Positions 1 to 7,421 of a DNA stretch of 22,661 bases are shown in pieces. The DNA is from JAZDLC01 sp043802345 (GTDB taxonomy: Bacteria > Planctomycetota > B15-G4 > JADJEK01): the NCBI GenBank assembly GCA_043802345.1, contig JAZDLC010000290.1:1-22661 (forward strand), read 5' to 3'. Positions within the stretch are counted from its first letter, which is position 1. Each line of letters starts with the position of its first letter. A model generated the notes under the pieces. It searched no databases, was not told the origin of the DNA, and worked only from the letters and a program-made list of their open reading frames with translations. A program made the translations under genes and the position numbers.

Positions 1-1298
1 ATCGGCCCGAGCATGAACAGACACTCGCCGACTTGAGAGCCGCGGGCCGTCCCCTGCCGCACCCGCTCAGCCGGGAACTCGAGGAGCTGCGCTCTTCAGG
101 AGGCGGGGGCACGGAGCGGGAGAAGGCGCTGGCGGCGAGGATCGAGCGGGAGAGGGACTTCGACTTTGGCGATGACACCGAGTCGAAGTGGTGGCATGAC
201 ACCTTGCGGGACCTGATCGTCGGTCTCGACCGGCTGACCCTGGACGACCCGCATGGCCGGACAGTCTCGAGCGTCGAGCAGCGGCTGGCGTCCGCGCGCA
301 CGCTCGAGGAGCGTTCCATCGGCGCCCATCTGGAGGATTGGGACGCGGTCATCGAGGCGATTGGCGACCGCGAGCGATCGCCTGAGTACGCAGGTCTCCC
401 GCTGAAGGAGCAGCTCGGCCTGGCGCCGCTGGGCCGGGACCCTGATTCGGGCCTGTTCGAATTCTGGCACGTGTCGTCGGGCGAGCGGCCGCCGCGGGGA
501 GCACAGGGGAAGCTGCAGCTCGAGGTCGATTCGGGCATCGTGCTGGTGCTGGTCCCGGGCGGCACGTTCCTGATGGGAGCCCAAGCAAGCAACCCGGAGC
601 AGAGGCGGTACGACCCGGCAGCCACTCCGGCGGAATCGACCCGCGCGGGTCAGCCGGTGGAGATGCGGCTCGACTCCTTCTTCCTTTCCAAGTTCGAACT
701 GACCCAGGGGCAGTGGATGCGGCTGTTCGGCGAGAACCCGAGCTTCTGGAATCCTGAGTACCGTCCCGGGTGGATCACCCCTCTGCATCCGGTGGAGCAG
801 GTTTCCTGGGAGGAGTGTCTCCAGGCCGCGCGCCGGCTCGACCTGGCCCTGCCCACCGAGGCCCAGTGGGAGTACGCCTGCCGGGCCGGGTCGGGCACGC
901 GCTGGAGCATGGGGGAAGAAGCCGAGGACCTGGTCCTGTGCTGCAACTTGAAGGACCAGGACTACCTTGACCGGTTCGACAACCCGGGCGAGGTCGAGGC
1001 GTGGGCCGACGGTTTCCCCTACCATGCGCCGGTTGGCTCCCTGCAACCGAACCGGTTCGGTTTCCACGACATGCACGGCAATGTCTGGGAATGGTGTCTG
1101 GACGGTTACGGCCTGTACGACCGGCCCGGCCGGCCCGGCGACGGTGCCCGGGAGCCTGAGAGGGCCAAGGATCGGGTCAGCCGGGGGGGTGGTTTCGATG
1201 ACCTGGCCGATTTCGTGCGTTCGTCCATCCGCTTCGGTGCGGTTCCGTCGGGCCGGGATGGCAACCTGGGTGTCCGTCTCGCCCGCGACGTGCGGTAG
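1..1298 (+). CDS. C-terminal part of a Ser/Thr kinase-type protein with an FGE-sulfatase (SUMF1) domain; 5' end outside window
   Basis: The frame is open from the first bases of the window (first whole codon at 3), so the gene starts upstream. About 160 residues of charged helical linker come first. An SUMF1/FGE-sulfatase domain (Pfam PF03781) follows from about base 510, opening with VLVLVPGGTFLMGAQ and containing FHDMHGNVWEWC near 1061-1098 and SRGGGF near 1180. The linker elements (KWWHDTL, ARTLEERS, LGLAPLGRDPDSGLFEFWH) match what I know of planctomycete proteins that fuse an N-terminal Ser/Thr kinase to SUMF1; the kinase itself is not visible here. True formylglycine-generating enzymes carry two catalytic cysteines shortly after the RGGS motif. 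Here that stretch (FDDLADFVRSSIRFG) has none, so sulfatase activation is unlikely, and a binding or other SUMF1-type role is more probable. Domain call sure; kinase fusion inferred. Confidence 0.85.
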   Translation, partial: RPEHEQTLADLRAAGRPLPHPLSRELEELRSSGGGGTEREKALAARIERERDFDFGDDTESKWWHDTLRDLIVGLDRLTLDDPHGRTVSSVEQRLASARTLEERSIGAHLEDWDAVIEAIGDRERSPEYAGLPLKEQLGLAPLGRDPDSGLFEFWHVSSGERPPRGAQGKLQLEVDSGIVLVLVPGGTFLMGAQASNPEQRRYDPAATPAESTRAGQPVEMRLDSFFLSKFELTQGQWMRLFGENPSFWNPEYRPGWITPLHPVEQVSWEECLQAARRLDLALPTEAQWEYACRAGSGTRWSMGEEAEDLVLCCNLKDQDYLDRFDNPGEVEAWADGFPYHAPVGSLQPNRFGFHDMHGNVWEWCLDGYGLYDRPGRPGDGAREPERAKDRVSRGGGFDDLADFVRSSIRFGAVPSGRDGNLGVRLARDVR

Positions 1299-1332
1299 CG
1301 GGCCGGGCGCTCGCGACCCGTATTCGGGAGAC

Positions 1333-1371
1333 AATCCATTTCTGCAACATTTGGCGGCCAGCCGCCGGATT
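1333..1371. terminator. nested inverted repeat after the SUMF1 gene, possible terminator
   Basis: GGCGGC (1353-1358) and GCCGCC (1361-1366) form a strong short stem, realistically 5 bp with a CCAG loop. It is bracketed by AATCC (1333-1337) and GGATT (1367-1371). It lies 35-70 bases after the stop codon at 1298. No T-tract follows, so intrinsic termination is uncertain. Confidence 0.25.
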
Positions 1372-1401
1372 ATGGACTCCGGAGACTGACTTGCACGGCG
1401 C

Positions 1402-1434
1402 CCGAGCTATATGATCTCGGCCAGGAATGCCGAG
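1402..1434 (+). promoter_or_regulatory. overlapping inverted repeats around an AT-rich -10-like element upstream of the response regulator
   Basis: CCGAG (1402-1406) pairs with CTCGG (1416-1420) across TATATGAT, which resembles a -10 box. The same right arm extended to CTCGGC (1416-1421) also pairs with GCCGAG (1429-1434) across 7 bases. The two stems are mutually exclusive. This could be an operator over a promoter or an alternative hairpin in the leader. No well-spaced -35 box is visible: TTGCAC at 1391 is only 13-14 bases away. Confidence 0.3.
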
Positions 1435-1472
1435 AAGAACACGGCGCATTGGTCTGGTTGTGGGGTCTTGAC

Positions 1473-1853
1473 GTGGTGTGCACAGTCTTGGTCGTGGATG
1501 ATGTGGACGCCGTCCGCTCGGTGCTGAGGCGAGGGTTGGAGAAGGACGGGCATCATGTTCTCGAGGCAGCGGACGGGAGGGAAGCCCTGAGGATCCTGGC
1601 GCGGGAGTCGGTCCAGGTGGTGGTGACCGATATCCTCATGCCGGAGCTGGACGGGATCGAGGTTATCACCCAGATGCGAAGCGACTACCCGGAGATCGGG
1701 GTGATCGCCATCAGTGCCCCCTCCAACGAGATGTATCTGAAGATGGCCAAGACGCTCGGGGCGCATCGCACGCTCGAGAAGCCGTTCGCGCTTTCCGAGA
1801 TCAAGCAGGCCGTGAACGAGCTCGCGGCAAGGCCCGGAGCCACTTCCGCCTGA
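1473..1853 (+). CDS. single-domain response regulator (CheY-like receiver)
   Basis: A 126-residue protein consisting only of a receiver domain (PF00072). With the GTG start at 1473 the acidic pair is D9-D10, the phosphoacceptor is D53 in VVVTDILMPELDG, the switch Ser is S81 (AISAPS) and the conserved Lys is K103 (LEKPF). All key residues are present, so it should accept phosphate from a histidine kinase. It has no output domain, so it presumably acts by protein-protein contact or in a phosphorelay. The start at 1473 was chosen because a GGGG run sits 7 bases upstream and it gives the usual short N-terminus; TTG at 1449 and GTG at 1476 are alternatives. No partner histidine kinase lies next to it, but a c-di-GMP (PilZ) gene converges on it. 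Family certain, pathway unknown. Confidence 0.88.
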   Translation: MVCTVLVVDDVDAVRSVLRRGLEKDGHHVLEAADGREALRILARESVQVVVTDILMPELDGIEVITQMRSDYPEIGVIAISAPSNEMYLKMAKTLGAHRTLEKPFALSEIKQAVNELAARPGATSA

Positions 1854-1878
1854 CGGCCCGCCCCGGCCAACCTCTCAC

Positions 1879-2034
1879 CGCGCTGGGCTCGTGTCCGGCG
1901 TCCGCTTCCCAGTCGGCGGCGAACCAGCCGCCGGCCCGCGCCATGCTGGAGAGCAGCCGGCGCAGATCGAGGTACCGGTTGGTGATGTGGACGGCGAGCA
2001 GCCCGCCCGGACAGATGGCGAAGCGGAGAAAGTT
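1879..2034 (-). pseudogene. remnant of a spermidine-synthase-like protein
   Basis: Between the response regulator and the PilZ gene, the minus strand reads FAICPGGLLAVHITNRYLDL (motif core 1963-2007) followed by about 28 residues that look diverged. The pattern GG-LA-HI-NRYLDL is familiar from the methyltransferase-like half of membrane-fused spermidine synthases. The fragment has no start codon, no catalytic N-terminal part and no convincing end, so it would be a decayed piece of a deleted gene. Recognition rests on one motif, hence moderate confidence. Confidence 0.4.
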
Positions 2035-2036
2035 CT

Positions 2037-2405
2037 CTACTTGGAGATCAGACCGAGGTGCTCGTCGAATTCCCTCAACACCTGGTCCGGCTCCTCCGCA
2101 TTGTACTGGATGATCCGGCGGAGGTGCTCGAAGTCGGGAAGCGAGATCGCCGTGAACTCCAGGCCGACCCCTTCATCCGTGGTGCGCACGACCTTTCCTT
2201 TCGCCTCGATGACGACCCAGTCCGCGACATGGATTCGAACCGTGCAATCAGTTCCGATCGGCAGCGCCGTGGTGGTGTAGATGAACACTCCCTTGGCGCT
2301 GATGTCGCGCGCCGTCGGCTCGGAGATTTCGACCTCCTTCGAGGTGGCGGAAATCGGAAACGGCAGCGCGATGCGAGTAAACTGTCTCTGTTCTCGATCA
2401 TGCAT
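2037..2405 (-). CDS. PilZ domain protein (c-di-GMP binding)
   Basis: A 122-residue protein made almost entirely of a PilZ domain (PF07238). Both signature motifs are present: R7-x-x-x-R11 (RQFTR) and D34-x-S-x-x-G39 (DISAKG). Strands typical of the PilZ barrel follow (GVFIYTTTALPIGT, VRIHVADWVVIEAKGKVVR, GVGLEF). Binding of cyclic di-GMP is therefore expected; the target it controls is unknown. The start at 2405 was chosen because GGAG lies 8 bases upstream (2414-2417). An in-frame ATG at 2453 would add 16 residues but has no ribosome site. The open frame continues far upstream on this strand, but that part is antisense to the nuclease gene and not part of this protein. It converges on the response regulator and diverges from the SbcD-like gene. 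Confidence 0.85.
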   Translation of the reverse strand: MHDREQRQFTRIALPFPISATSKEVEISEPTARDISAKGVFIYTTTALPIGTDCTVRIHVADWVVIEAKGKVVRTTDEGVGLEFTAISLPDFEHLRRIIQYNAEEPDQVLREFDEHLGLISK

Positions 2406-2413
2406 GGGCACTG

Positions 2414-2417
2414 CTCC
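2414..2417 (-). promoter_or_regulatory. Shine-Dalgarno site deciding the PilZ gene start
   Basis: GGAG on the minus strand, 8 bases before the ATG at 2405. It favours this start over the upstream ATG at 2453. Confidence 0.55.
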
Positions 2418-2454
2418 GAGTGCGACCCTGTGCTCCAAGGAATGAGTTCTCATC

Positions 2455-2519
2455 GACAGATTGCGTCGGCTGCTTTTGCGAAACTGGACTGCAATCGAGA
2501 ATAACGCGACACATCTGTC
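2455..2519. repeat. widely spaced inverted repeat in the divergent PilZ / nuclease intergenic region
   Basis: GACAGAT (2455-2461) and ATCTGTC (2513-2519) are perfect inverted copies. The match extends imperfectly inward (GCGTCG against CGACAC). The arms lie upstream of the PilZ gene, about 50 bases apart, a spacing compatible with two half-sites of a regulator. Function unknown. Confidence 0.3.
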
Positions 2520-2571
2520 CAGAAGTTGGGAGATAGCGGCGCAGCGGCCCGGCCGGGGCTTGGTGTAGTTT

Positions 2572-2608
2572 TTCAACGCTCTGCCGGGCCGTGGTACGAT
2601 CCGGCCCG
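2572..2608 (+). promoter_or_regulatory. possible promoter with operator-like inverted repeat for the nuclease-ATPase operon
   Basis: TTCAAC (2572-2577) and TACGAT (2595-2600) are 17 bases apart and resemble weak -35 and -10 boxes. CGGGCC (2585-2590) and GGCCCG (2603-2608) form an inverted repeat that straddles the -10, as an operator would. The ATG of the first gene follows at 2646. Confidence 0.35.
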
Positions 2609-2645
2609 CGATGTTCGGGAACACCTCCTCCTCCCGGGAAACCAG

Positions 2646-3932
2646 ATGAGCATCAGGCTTCTTTGTGTCGGCGACATCCACCTCGGCCGGCGACCGGTGC
2701 GACTGACGCCGGAGCTGCTGGAGGTCGTGGAGATCGGCGAGTTGACCCCTGGCAGGGCGTGGCTGCGGACCGTGGACACCGCGCTGCGGCTCGCGGTGGA
2801 CGGCGTGCTGCTGGCCGGTGACACGGTGGACGACGAGCATGACTTCTTCGAGGCGTACGGCCATCTGGCGCGGGGGGTGGAGCGGCTCGTGGAGGCCGGC
2901 GTCCAGGTGCTGGCCGTCGCCGGCAACCACGACGTACAGATTCTGCCCCGCCTGGCGGACGCCATCCCCTCCTTCCGGCTGGTCGGCCGGGGTGGCGCAT
3001 GGGAGTCGGTCCTGCTCGAGGGCCGGGATGGATCCCGTCTGCGGCTGGTCGGCTGGTCCTTTCCGACCAGGGAGGTCAGGAGCAGCCCGCTCGCTTCTCT
3101 GCCCGGGATGGAGCAGGGGGACCTGCCGGTGGTGGGCCTCTTGCACTGCGACCGGGACGGCGGGTCGAGCCGCTATGCCCCGGTCAGGTCCTCCGAGCTC
3201 CTGGAGGCCGGGTTCGACGCCTTTCTGCTGGGGCACGTGCACAAGCCGGACCGATTCGAGGATGGCCGGCGGATCGGCTACCTGGGGTCGTTGTGCGGCC
3301 TGAACCCGAACGAGACGGGGGTGCACGGCCCATGCCTGCTGGAGGTGGGCGGCGACGGTGTTGTTTCCATCGAGCGGGTTCCCCTGGCGCCGCTCTGGTG
3401 GGAGCGGCTCGATCTGGATGTGACTGACCTCTCCTGCGCCGAAGACCTGGGGGGGCGGATCACGGCACGGATCGAGCAGCTTCATCAGGAGGTCGGCAGG
3501 CTCGACCCGGGACCCCGGGCGGTGGGCCTCGAGATCCGGCTGCTGGGGCGGACGGCGCTCCGCCGGGACCTCGAACGCTGGCTGCGGCTCGAGAGACCCA
3601 GGGAACTGGTCCTGGTCCGGAACGACACGGCGTACTTCGTCCAGAAGGTCCACCATGAGTTGCGGCCGGCGGTCGACCTTTCCCGGCTCGCCGAGGGGGG
3701 CGACCCGGCGGCGCTCCTGGCGCAGCAGATCCTGATTCTCGAGCGCGCAGGAGACCCGCGGCGGGCCGACCTGACCCGCCGGGCTGGCCGCCGTCTCGAG
3801 CAAGTCCTGCGACGGCAGGTCTTCGGATCGCTGGGCCGGCCTCCGCTCGATGAGGAGCAGGCCGCCCTGCTGCTGAAGCGGGCCGCCATCACCGCGCTCG
3901 ACGAACTGCTGGCCCAGAAGGAAACCCCCTGA
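2646..3932 (+). CDS. SbcD/Mre11-type DNA exonuclease (calcineurin-like metallophosphoesterase)
   Basis: A 428-residue protein with all the metal-binding motifs of Mre11/SbcD nucleases (PF00149): GDIH (D10, H12), GDTVDD (59-63), GNHD (93-96), LHCD (166-169) and GHVH (196-199). It should be a manganese-dependent DNA nuclease. The C-terminal 170 residues form the region that in this family caps the nuclease and contacts the partner ATPase. The ATG at 2646 was chosen because MSIRLLCVGDIHLG begins the domain directly; open frame upstream to 2526 is intergenic in character. Its stop overlaps the start of the ATPase gene by one base (TGATG), so the two are translationally coupled. This pairing and the partner's build resemble YhaO/YhaN as much as classical SbcCD, so no gene symbol is assigned. 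Expected role: DNA end or hairpin processing in repair. Confidence 0.9.
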   Translation: MSIRLLCVGDIHLGRRPVRLTPELLEVVEIGELTPGRAWLRTVDTALRLAVDGVLLAGDTVDDEHDFFEAYGHLARGVERLVEAGVQVLAVAGNHDVQILPRLADAIPSFRLVGRGGAWESVLLEGRDGSRLRLVGWSFPTREVRSSPLASLPGMEQGDLPVVGLLHCDRDGGSSRYAPVRSSELLEAGFDAFLLGHVHKPDRFEDGRRIGYLGSLCGLNPNETGVHGPCLLEVGGDGVVSIERVPLAPLWWERLDLDVTDLSCAEDLGGRITARIEQLHQEVGRLDPGPRAVGLEIRLLGRTALRRDLERWLRLERPRELVLVRNDTAYFVQKVHHELRPAVDLSRLAEGGDPAALLAQQILILERAGDPRRADLTRRAGRRLEQVLRRQVFGSLGRPPLDEEQAALLLKRAAITALDELLAQKETP

Positions 3933-6900
3933 TGCGACTCGTTCGGCTCACCATCGAACGTCTCCCCGGCCTCATCGGCGGCATCAGCCTGACCGGCTTG
4001 TCGGCCGGCATCAATCTGGTGATCGGTCCGAACGCCTCCGGCAAGAGCTCGCTCTGCCGGGCCCTCGATGCCCTGCTTTACGGCGATCCCATGGAAGGAC
4101 CGGTTTCGCTGGAGGCTGAGTTCGAGACCTCGCGGGGCAGCCTGGGAGTATCCCGCCAGGGGACCGACATCCATTGGGCCCAGGCGGGAGAGCCGGCTTT
4201 GCCGCCGCCGCTTCCGGACTCGCGCTTCCGGGACTGCTTCACGCTGAGGGTGGATGACCTTCTGGCCGCGTCCTTGCCGCATGATCCGATCGCGGCCCGC
4301 ATCGCCCGGGATCTGGCGGGCGGCTTCGACCTGGACCAACTGACCAACGACGGCCCGTTCAAGGTCCAGGCGTCGGGCTCGAAGGAGAAGCAAGAGTTCG
4401 CGGCCGCGGACCGGAAGCTCCTGCGCGCCCGCAACGTTCATCGGGGAATCCGGGAACGGCAGGGCCGGCTGGCCTCGCTGCTCCAGCAAAGGGAGGAGGC
4501 GGAGTCGGCGGCCCGGCAGGTGGAGGCGTGCGCTCGCTCGCTCGAACTCCTGAGCGCGCGAGATCAACTCCGGCAGGTGGACGCGGAACTCGCGGAGTTT
4601 CCGGAGGGGATGGAGCGGCTGACAGGTCGGGAGGAGACCGAGCTGGCCGCCCTGCGGAAGAAGGTGGAGAGGCGGGAGAAGGAGCTGGAGGAAGAGCGGT
4701 CGCGGGAGCAGGGGGCGGTCTCGGACATGGAGCAGGCGGCCTTTCCTGACGGGGAACCGGCGGACGCCGAACTGGACGATCACCGCGCGATCCTGGAACA
4801 GCTTCAGGAGCTCTGCGCGGAGAGGAGGCGGGACGAGGAATCGCTGCGGTCCGCCGACAGGCGCCTCGACCAGGTGAAGGCCGAACTGGGCGGGGACTTT
4901 CCCGGGGAGCAGCTCAAGCTGGACCCCAGGTCACTTTCCCGGGTCGAGAACGAACTGGAGCAGCGCCGGGCGTTCGACTCGCGGATCGCCGCCCTCGACT
5001 CGGAGCTGCTGCGCCTTGGCGACGACGGCACCGATCGATCCGACTTGAAGCGATTGCGGGTCGGCAGGGAGGAGCTGTTCCGCTGGCTCACCAATGCCGC
5101 CGACCCGGCTCGGGAGCGAAGGGCCCGGCTTCTGGTCTGCTGCGTGACCCTGGTGGGGCTTTTTGGAATCTCTGCCGCGGGCATGCTGGCGCATCCCGGC
5201 TACTGGCTGCTGGCACTGCCGGAGCTACTGGCCGCGGGATGGCTGCTGAAGAGGAGCCCGGCCGCCCTGAGAAGGGCCAGCTCGGAGGAGCGCTTCTCTG
5301 AATGCGGGCTGCCCGCGCCTTCAAGGTGGGATCGCTGGTCGGTGGAACAACGGCTGGAAGAGTGCGACCAGCAGATCCTCCTGGCCGAGCGGAGCCTGGC
5401 GGAACAGGAGCGGCGCCGGCAGGTGGGAAACGAGCGGGAGAAGCTCGAGAAGCAGCGGCAGCGGATCGAACAGCGCCTTCAGGAGGTGGCGCGCGAGGTG
5501 GGGTTCCAGCCGGACCGGCTCGACGCCAGCTTCCAGCGCTGGCTGAGGCTGGTCCTGCAGTTCGACGCGGCGAGAGAGGCGCAGCAGGAGGTCCTGGGGA
5601 AGCTGGCCGACACCTCCCGCGAGATCGATCGAAGAAGGGGGGCGCTCGCCGGCTTTCTTGCCCGCTACCTTGAGCAGCCCACCGCCGACGCGGGCCACCA
5701 GGGGCTGAGAAAAGGGCTCGACCGCCTCGGGGACCGGGTGGCGCTCCTGCGCGCTGGAAGGATGAGGCTGGAGTCGACCGGCAAGAATCGCGAGCTGCTC
5801 CGGTCCGGGCGGGCGGAGCTGCTCGGGGAGATCGAGGAGCTGTTCTCGCGGGCGGGGCTGCGGGCGGATCAGGAAGCGGAGCTGATCTCGCGCCTCGGCA
5901 GGCTGAAGCGATGGCGGGAGCTGACGCTCTCGCGCAGGGAAGAGCTGCGTCTCGTCCGGCAGGCGACCGAGAAGTTGGGAGACTCTCCCAAGCTGCAGTC
6001 TCTTGCCGAGCGGGGCGAGGAGCAGGAGCTGAAAAAGCACCGCGAGCTGCACGAGGAGCTGGCCGGGAGCCTGAAACGGATCGAGACGGAGATCACGGAG
6101 ATCCGGAAGGACGTGCGGGACGCGGAGGCGGGCAGTTCGCTGCAGGAGGCCCGGGCCCAGGCGACATCAGCCCGCGAGGCGCTGGAGGACCGGCTGGACG
6201 AGCATCTGTTCGCGGAGGCGGGCAAGTTCCTGGTGGAAGAGGTCCGGCGCCAGCACGAGCAGGAGGGCCGGCTACCCGTGCTGGAGCGGGCGGCAGGGCT
6301 GTTCCGGTCGTTCACGCGCAACCACTTCGAACTGAAGTTCCGCACCGAGGAGGGTCCGGAGTTCCTGGCGTACGACACGTCGGCGGGGGAGAACAGGCCG
6401 CTCGAGAAGCTCTCCAGCGGCACGAGGATGCAGCTCCTGCTCGCCATCCGCCTGGCCTTTCAGCAGGAGATTGAACAGGGCGTCGAGTCGCTGCCGGTCT
6501 TCCTGGATGAGGCGCTGACCACGAGCGATCCCGAGAGGTATCAGGCGGTGGTCGAGGCCGTAAGGCTGCTCGCCTCGCGCCACGGCCGGCAGTTCTTCTA
6601 CCTCACCGCCCAGCCTCAGGAGGTGGCTCGCTGGAAAGTGGCGGGTGAGGCGGGACCACCGGTCGTCGACCTCTCCAGCGTGCGCGGCAGGGAAGGAGTG
6701 CCGGAGGATCCCCGCGAGTTCTCTCTGCCGGAAGAAAGGATGCCCCTTCCCGAGCCGGGGATCACGCCGGAAGAGTACGGGGTGGCCGTGGGAGCGACCC
6801 GCGTCGATCCGTTGGCGCCCGTGACCGCCATGCACCTCTTTCACCTGCTCAGGCATGACCTTGGCCTGCTGGGCCGGCTGCTTCGCATGGGCGTCAAGAA

Positions 6901-7387
6901 TGTGGGACAGTTGCGATCCTTCCTGAACTCGGAGACAGCGGAGCTGGCGTTCCCCAGGGAGTCCGTGCGGCAACTCGAGTGCGCGGTCGCTCTCGCGGAA
7001 GCCTGGCATCCGGCCCACAGGGAGGGGCGCGGCCGTCCGGTGGACTTGCAGGCACTGCAGGAGGGGGGAGTCTCGGAGGCTTTCCTCGAGCCGCTGGCCA
7101 CATTGAACGGGGCGCTCGAGGGAAGCGCGGAGGCGCTGCTGTCCGCGATCGATGAGAAGCAGGTGAAGGGGTTCCACCGGAAGTCGCGCGAGCGGCTGTG
7201 TGAGCACCTCGAGCAGGCCGGCTTCCTCGATCCCCGTCCGGTCCTGTCGGAACAGGAAGTTGCGAACCGGGTGATGGGGCGGCTGGCGGAGTTCGTGCGG
7301 GAGGGCGTGGTGACGGCCGAGGTGGTGGTCGACCGGGTGAGGGATTTGTGCCGGGCGAGCCAGGGGGAGCGTCAGGCTTCACGGTAG
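3932..7387 (+). CDS. SbcC/Rad50/YhaN-type coiled-coil ATPase with a mid-protein membrane hairpin and C-terminal extension
   Basis: An 1151-residue SMC-like ATPase, partner of the upstream nuclease. Walker A is GPNASGKS (32-39). Long heptad-rich coiled coils run from about 160 to 390 and 460 to 810. The ABC signature is KLSSGTRMQ (about 826-834), Walker B is LPVFLDEA (about 855-862), and an FFYLTAQ strand near 888 ends the ATPase head. Two hydrophobic segments at about 399-420 and 425-441 (LLVCCVTLVGLFGISAAGML; YWLLALPELLAAGWLL) sit between the coils. This is the layout of AAA_27/YhaN proteins rather than SbcC, where a zinc hook would be. About 250 residues follow the head and end at 1151, with helical repeats containing LGRLLRMGVKNVGQLRSFL, which looks like a helix-hairpin-helix element. 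That tail is not part of the standard family. Inferred role: ATP-driven, possibly membrane-anchored DNA end processing. Confidence 0.88.
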   Translation: MRLVRLTIERLPGLIGGISLTGLSAGINLVIGPNASGKSSLCRALDALLYGDPMEGPVSLEAEFETSRGSLGVSRQGTDIHWAQAGEPALPPPLPDSRFRDCFTLRVDDLLAASLPHDPIAARIARDLAGGFDLDQLTNDGPFKVQASGSKEKQEFAAADRKLLRARNVHRGIRERQGRLASLLQQREEAESAARQVEACARSLELLSARDQLRQVDAELAEFPEGMERLTGREETELAALRKKVERREKELEEERSREQGAVSDMEQAAFPDGEPADAELDDHRAILEQLQELCAERRRDEESLRSADRRLDQVKAELGGDFPGEQLKLDPRSLSRVENELEQRRAFDSRIAALDSELLRLGDDGTDRSDLKRLRVGREELFRWLTNAADPARERRARLLVCCVTLVGLFGISAAGMLAHPGYWLLALPELLAAGWLLKRSPAALRRASSEERFSECGLPAPSRWDRWSVEQRLEECDQQILLAERSLAEQERRRQVGNEREKLEKQRQRIEQRLQEVAREVGFQPDRLDASFQRWLRLVLQFDAAREAQQEVLGKLADTSREIDRRRGALAGFLARYLEQPTADAGHQGLRKGLDRLGDRVALLRAGRMRLESTGKNRELLRSGRAELLGEIEELFSRAGLRADQEAELISRLGRLKRWRELTLSRREELRLVRQATEKLGDSPKLQSLAERGEEQELKKHRELHEELAGSLKRIETEITEIRKDVRDAEAGSSLQEARAQATSAREALEDRLDEHLFAEAGKFLVEEVRRQHEQEGRLPVLERAAGLFRSFTRNHFELKFRTEEGPEFLAYDTSAGENRPLEKLSSGTRMQLLLAIRLAFQQEIEQGVESLPVFLDEALTTSDPERYQAVVEAVRLLASRHGRQFFYLTAQPQEVARWKVAGEAGPPVVDLSSVRGREGVPEDPREFSLPEERMPLPEPGITPEEYGVAVGATRVDPLAPVTAMHLFHLLRHDLGLLGRLLRMGVKNVGQLRSFLNSETAELAFPRESVRQLECAVALAEAWHPAHREGRGRPVDLQALQEGGVSEAFLEPLATLNGALEGSAEALLSAIDEKQVKGFHRKSRERLCEHLEQAGFLDPRPVLSEQEVANRVMGRLAEFVREGVVTAEVVVDRVRDLCRASQGERQASR

Positions 7388-7395
7388 GCCTCCGT

Positions 7396-7419
7396 CGTTC
7401 ACGTTCTCGTGCTCGTTCA
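7396..7419 (+). repeat. short tandem hexamer tract
   Basis: Four consecutive hexamers of the pattern CGTTCA/CGTTCT/CGTGCT fill the start of the 34-base gap between the ATPase stop codon and the next reading frame. It may be a microsatellite-like remnant. Confidence 0.45.
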
Positions 7420-7421
7420 GG

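Noticed and set aside
96..1334. A 412-codon minus-strand frame
   Set aside because: Antisense shadow of the SUMF1-domain gene, with no family features.
2454..3803. A 450-codon upstream extension of the PilZ frame
   Set aside because: It is antisense to the SbcD-like nuclease, whose motifs are all intact; the PilZ domain has its own start and ribosome site at 2405.
2646..7387. A defence system built on the nuclease-ATPase pair
   Set aside because: Both families are standard DNA-repair proteins and no other defence gene is adjacent; only the C-terminal tail is unusual and it is reported separately.
7396..7419. CRISPR array or attachment site
   Set aside because: The repeats are six-base tandem units without spacers, and no cas or integrase gene is present.
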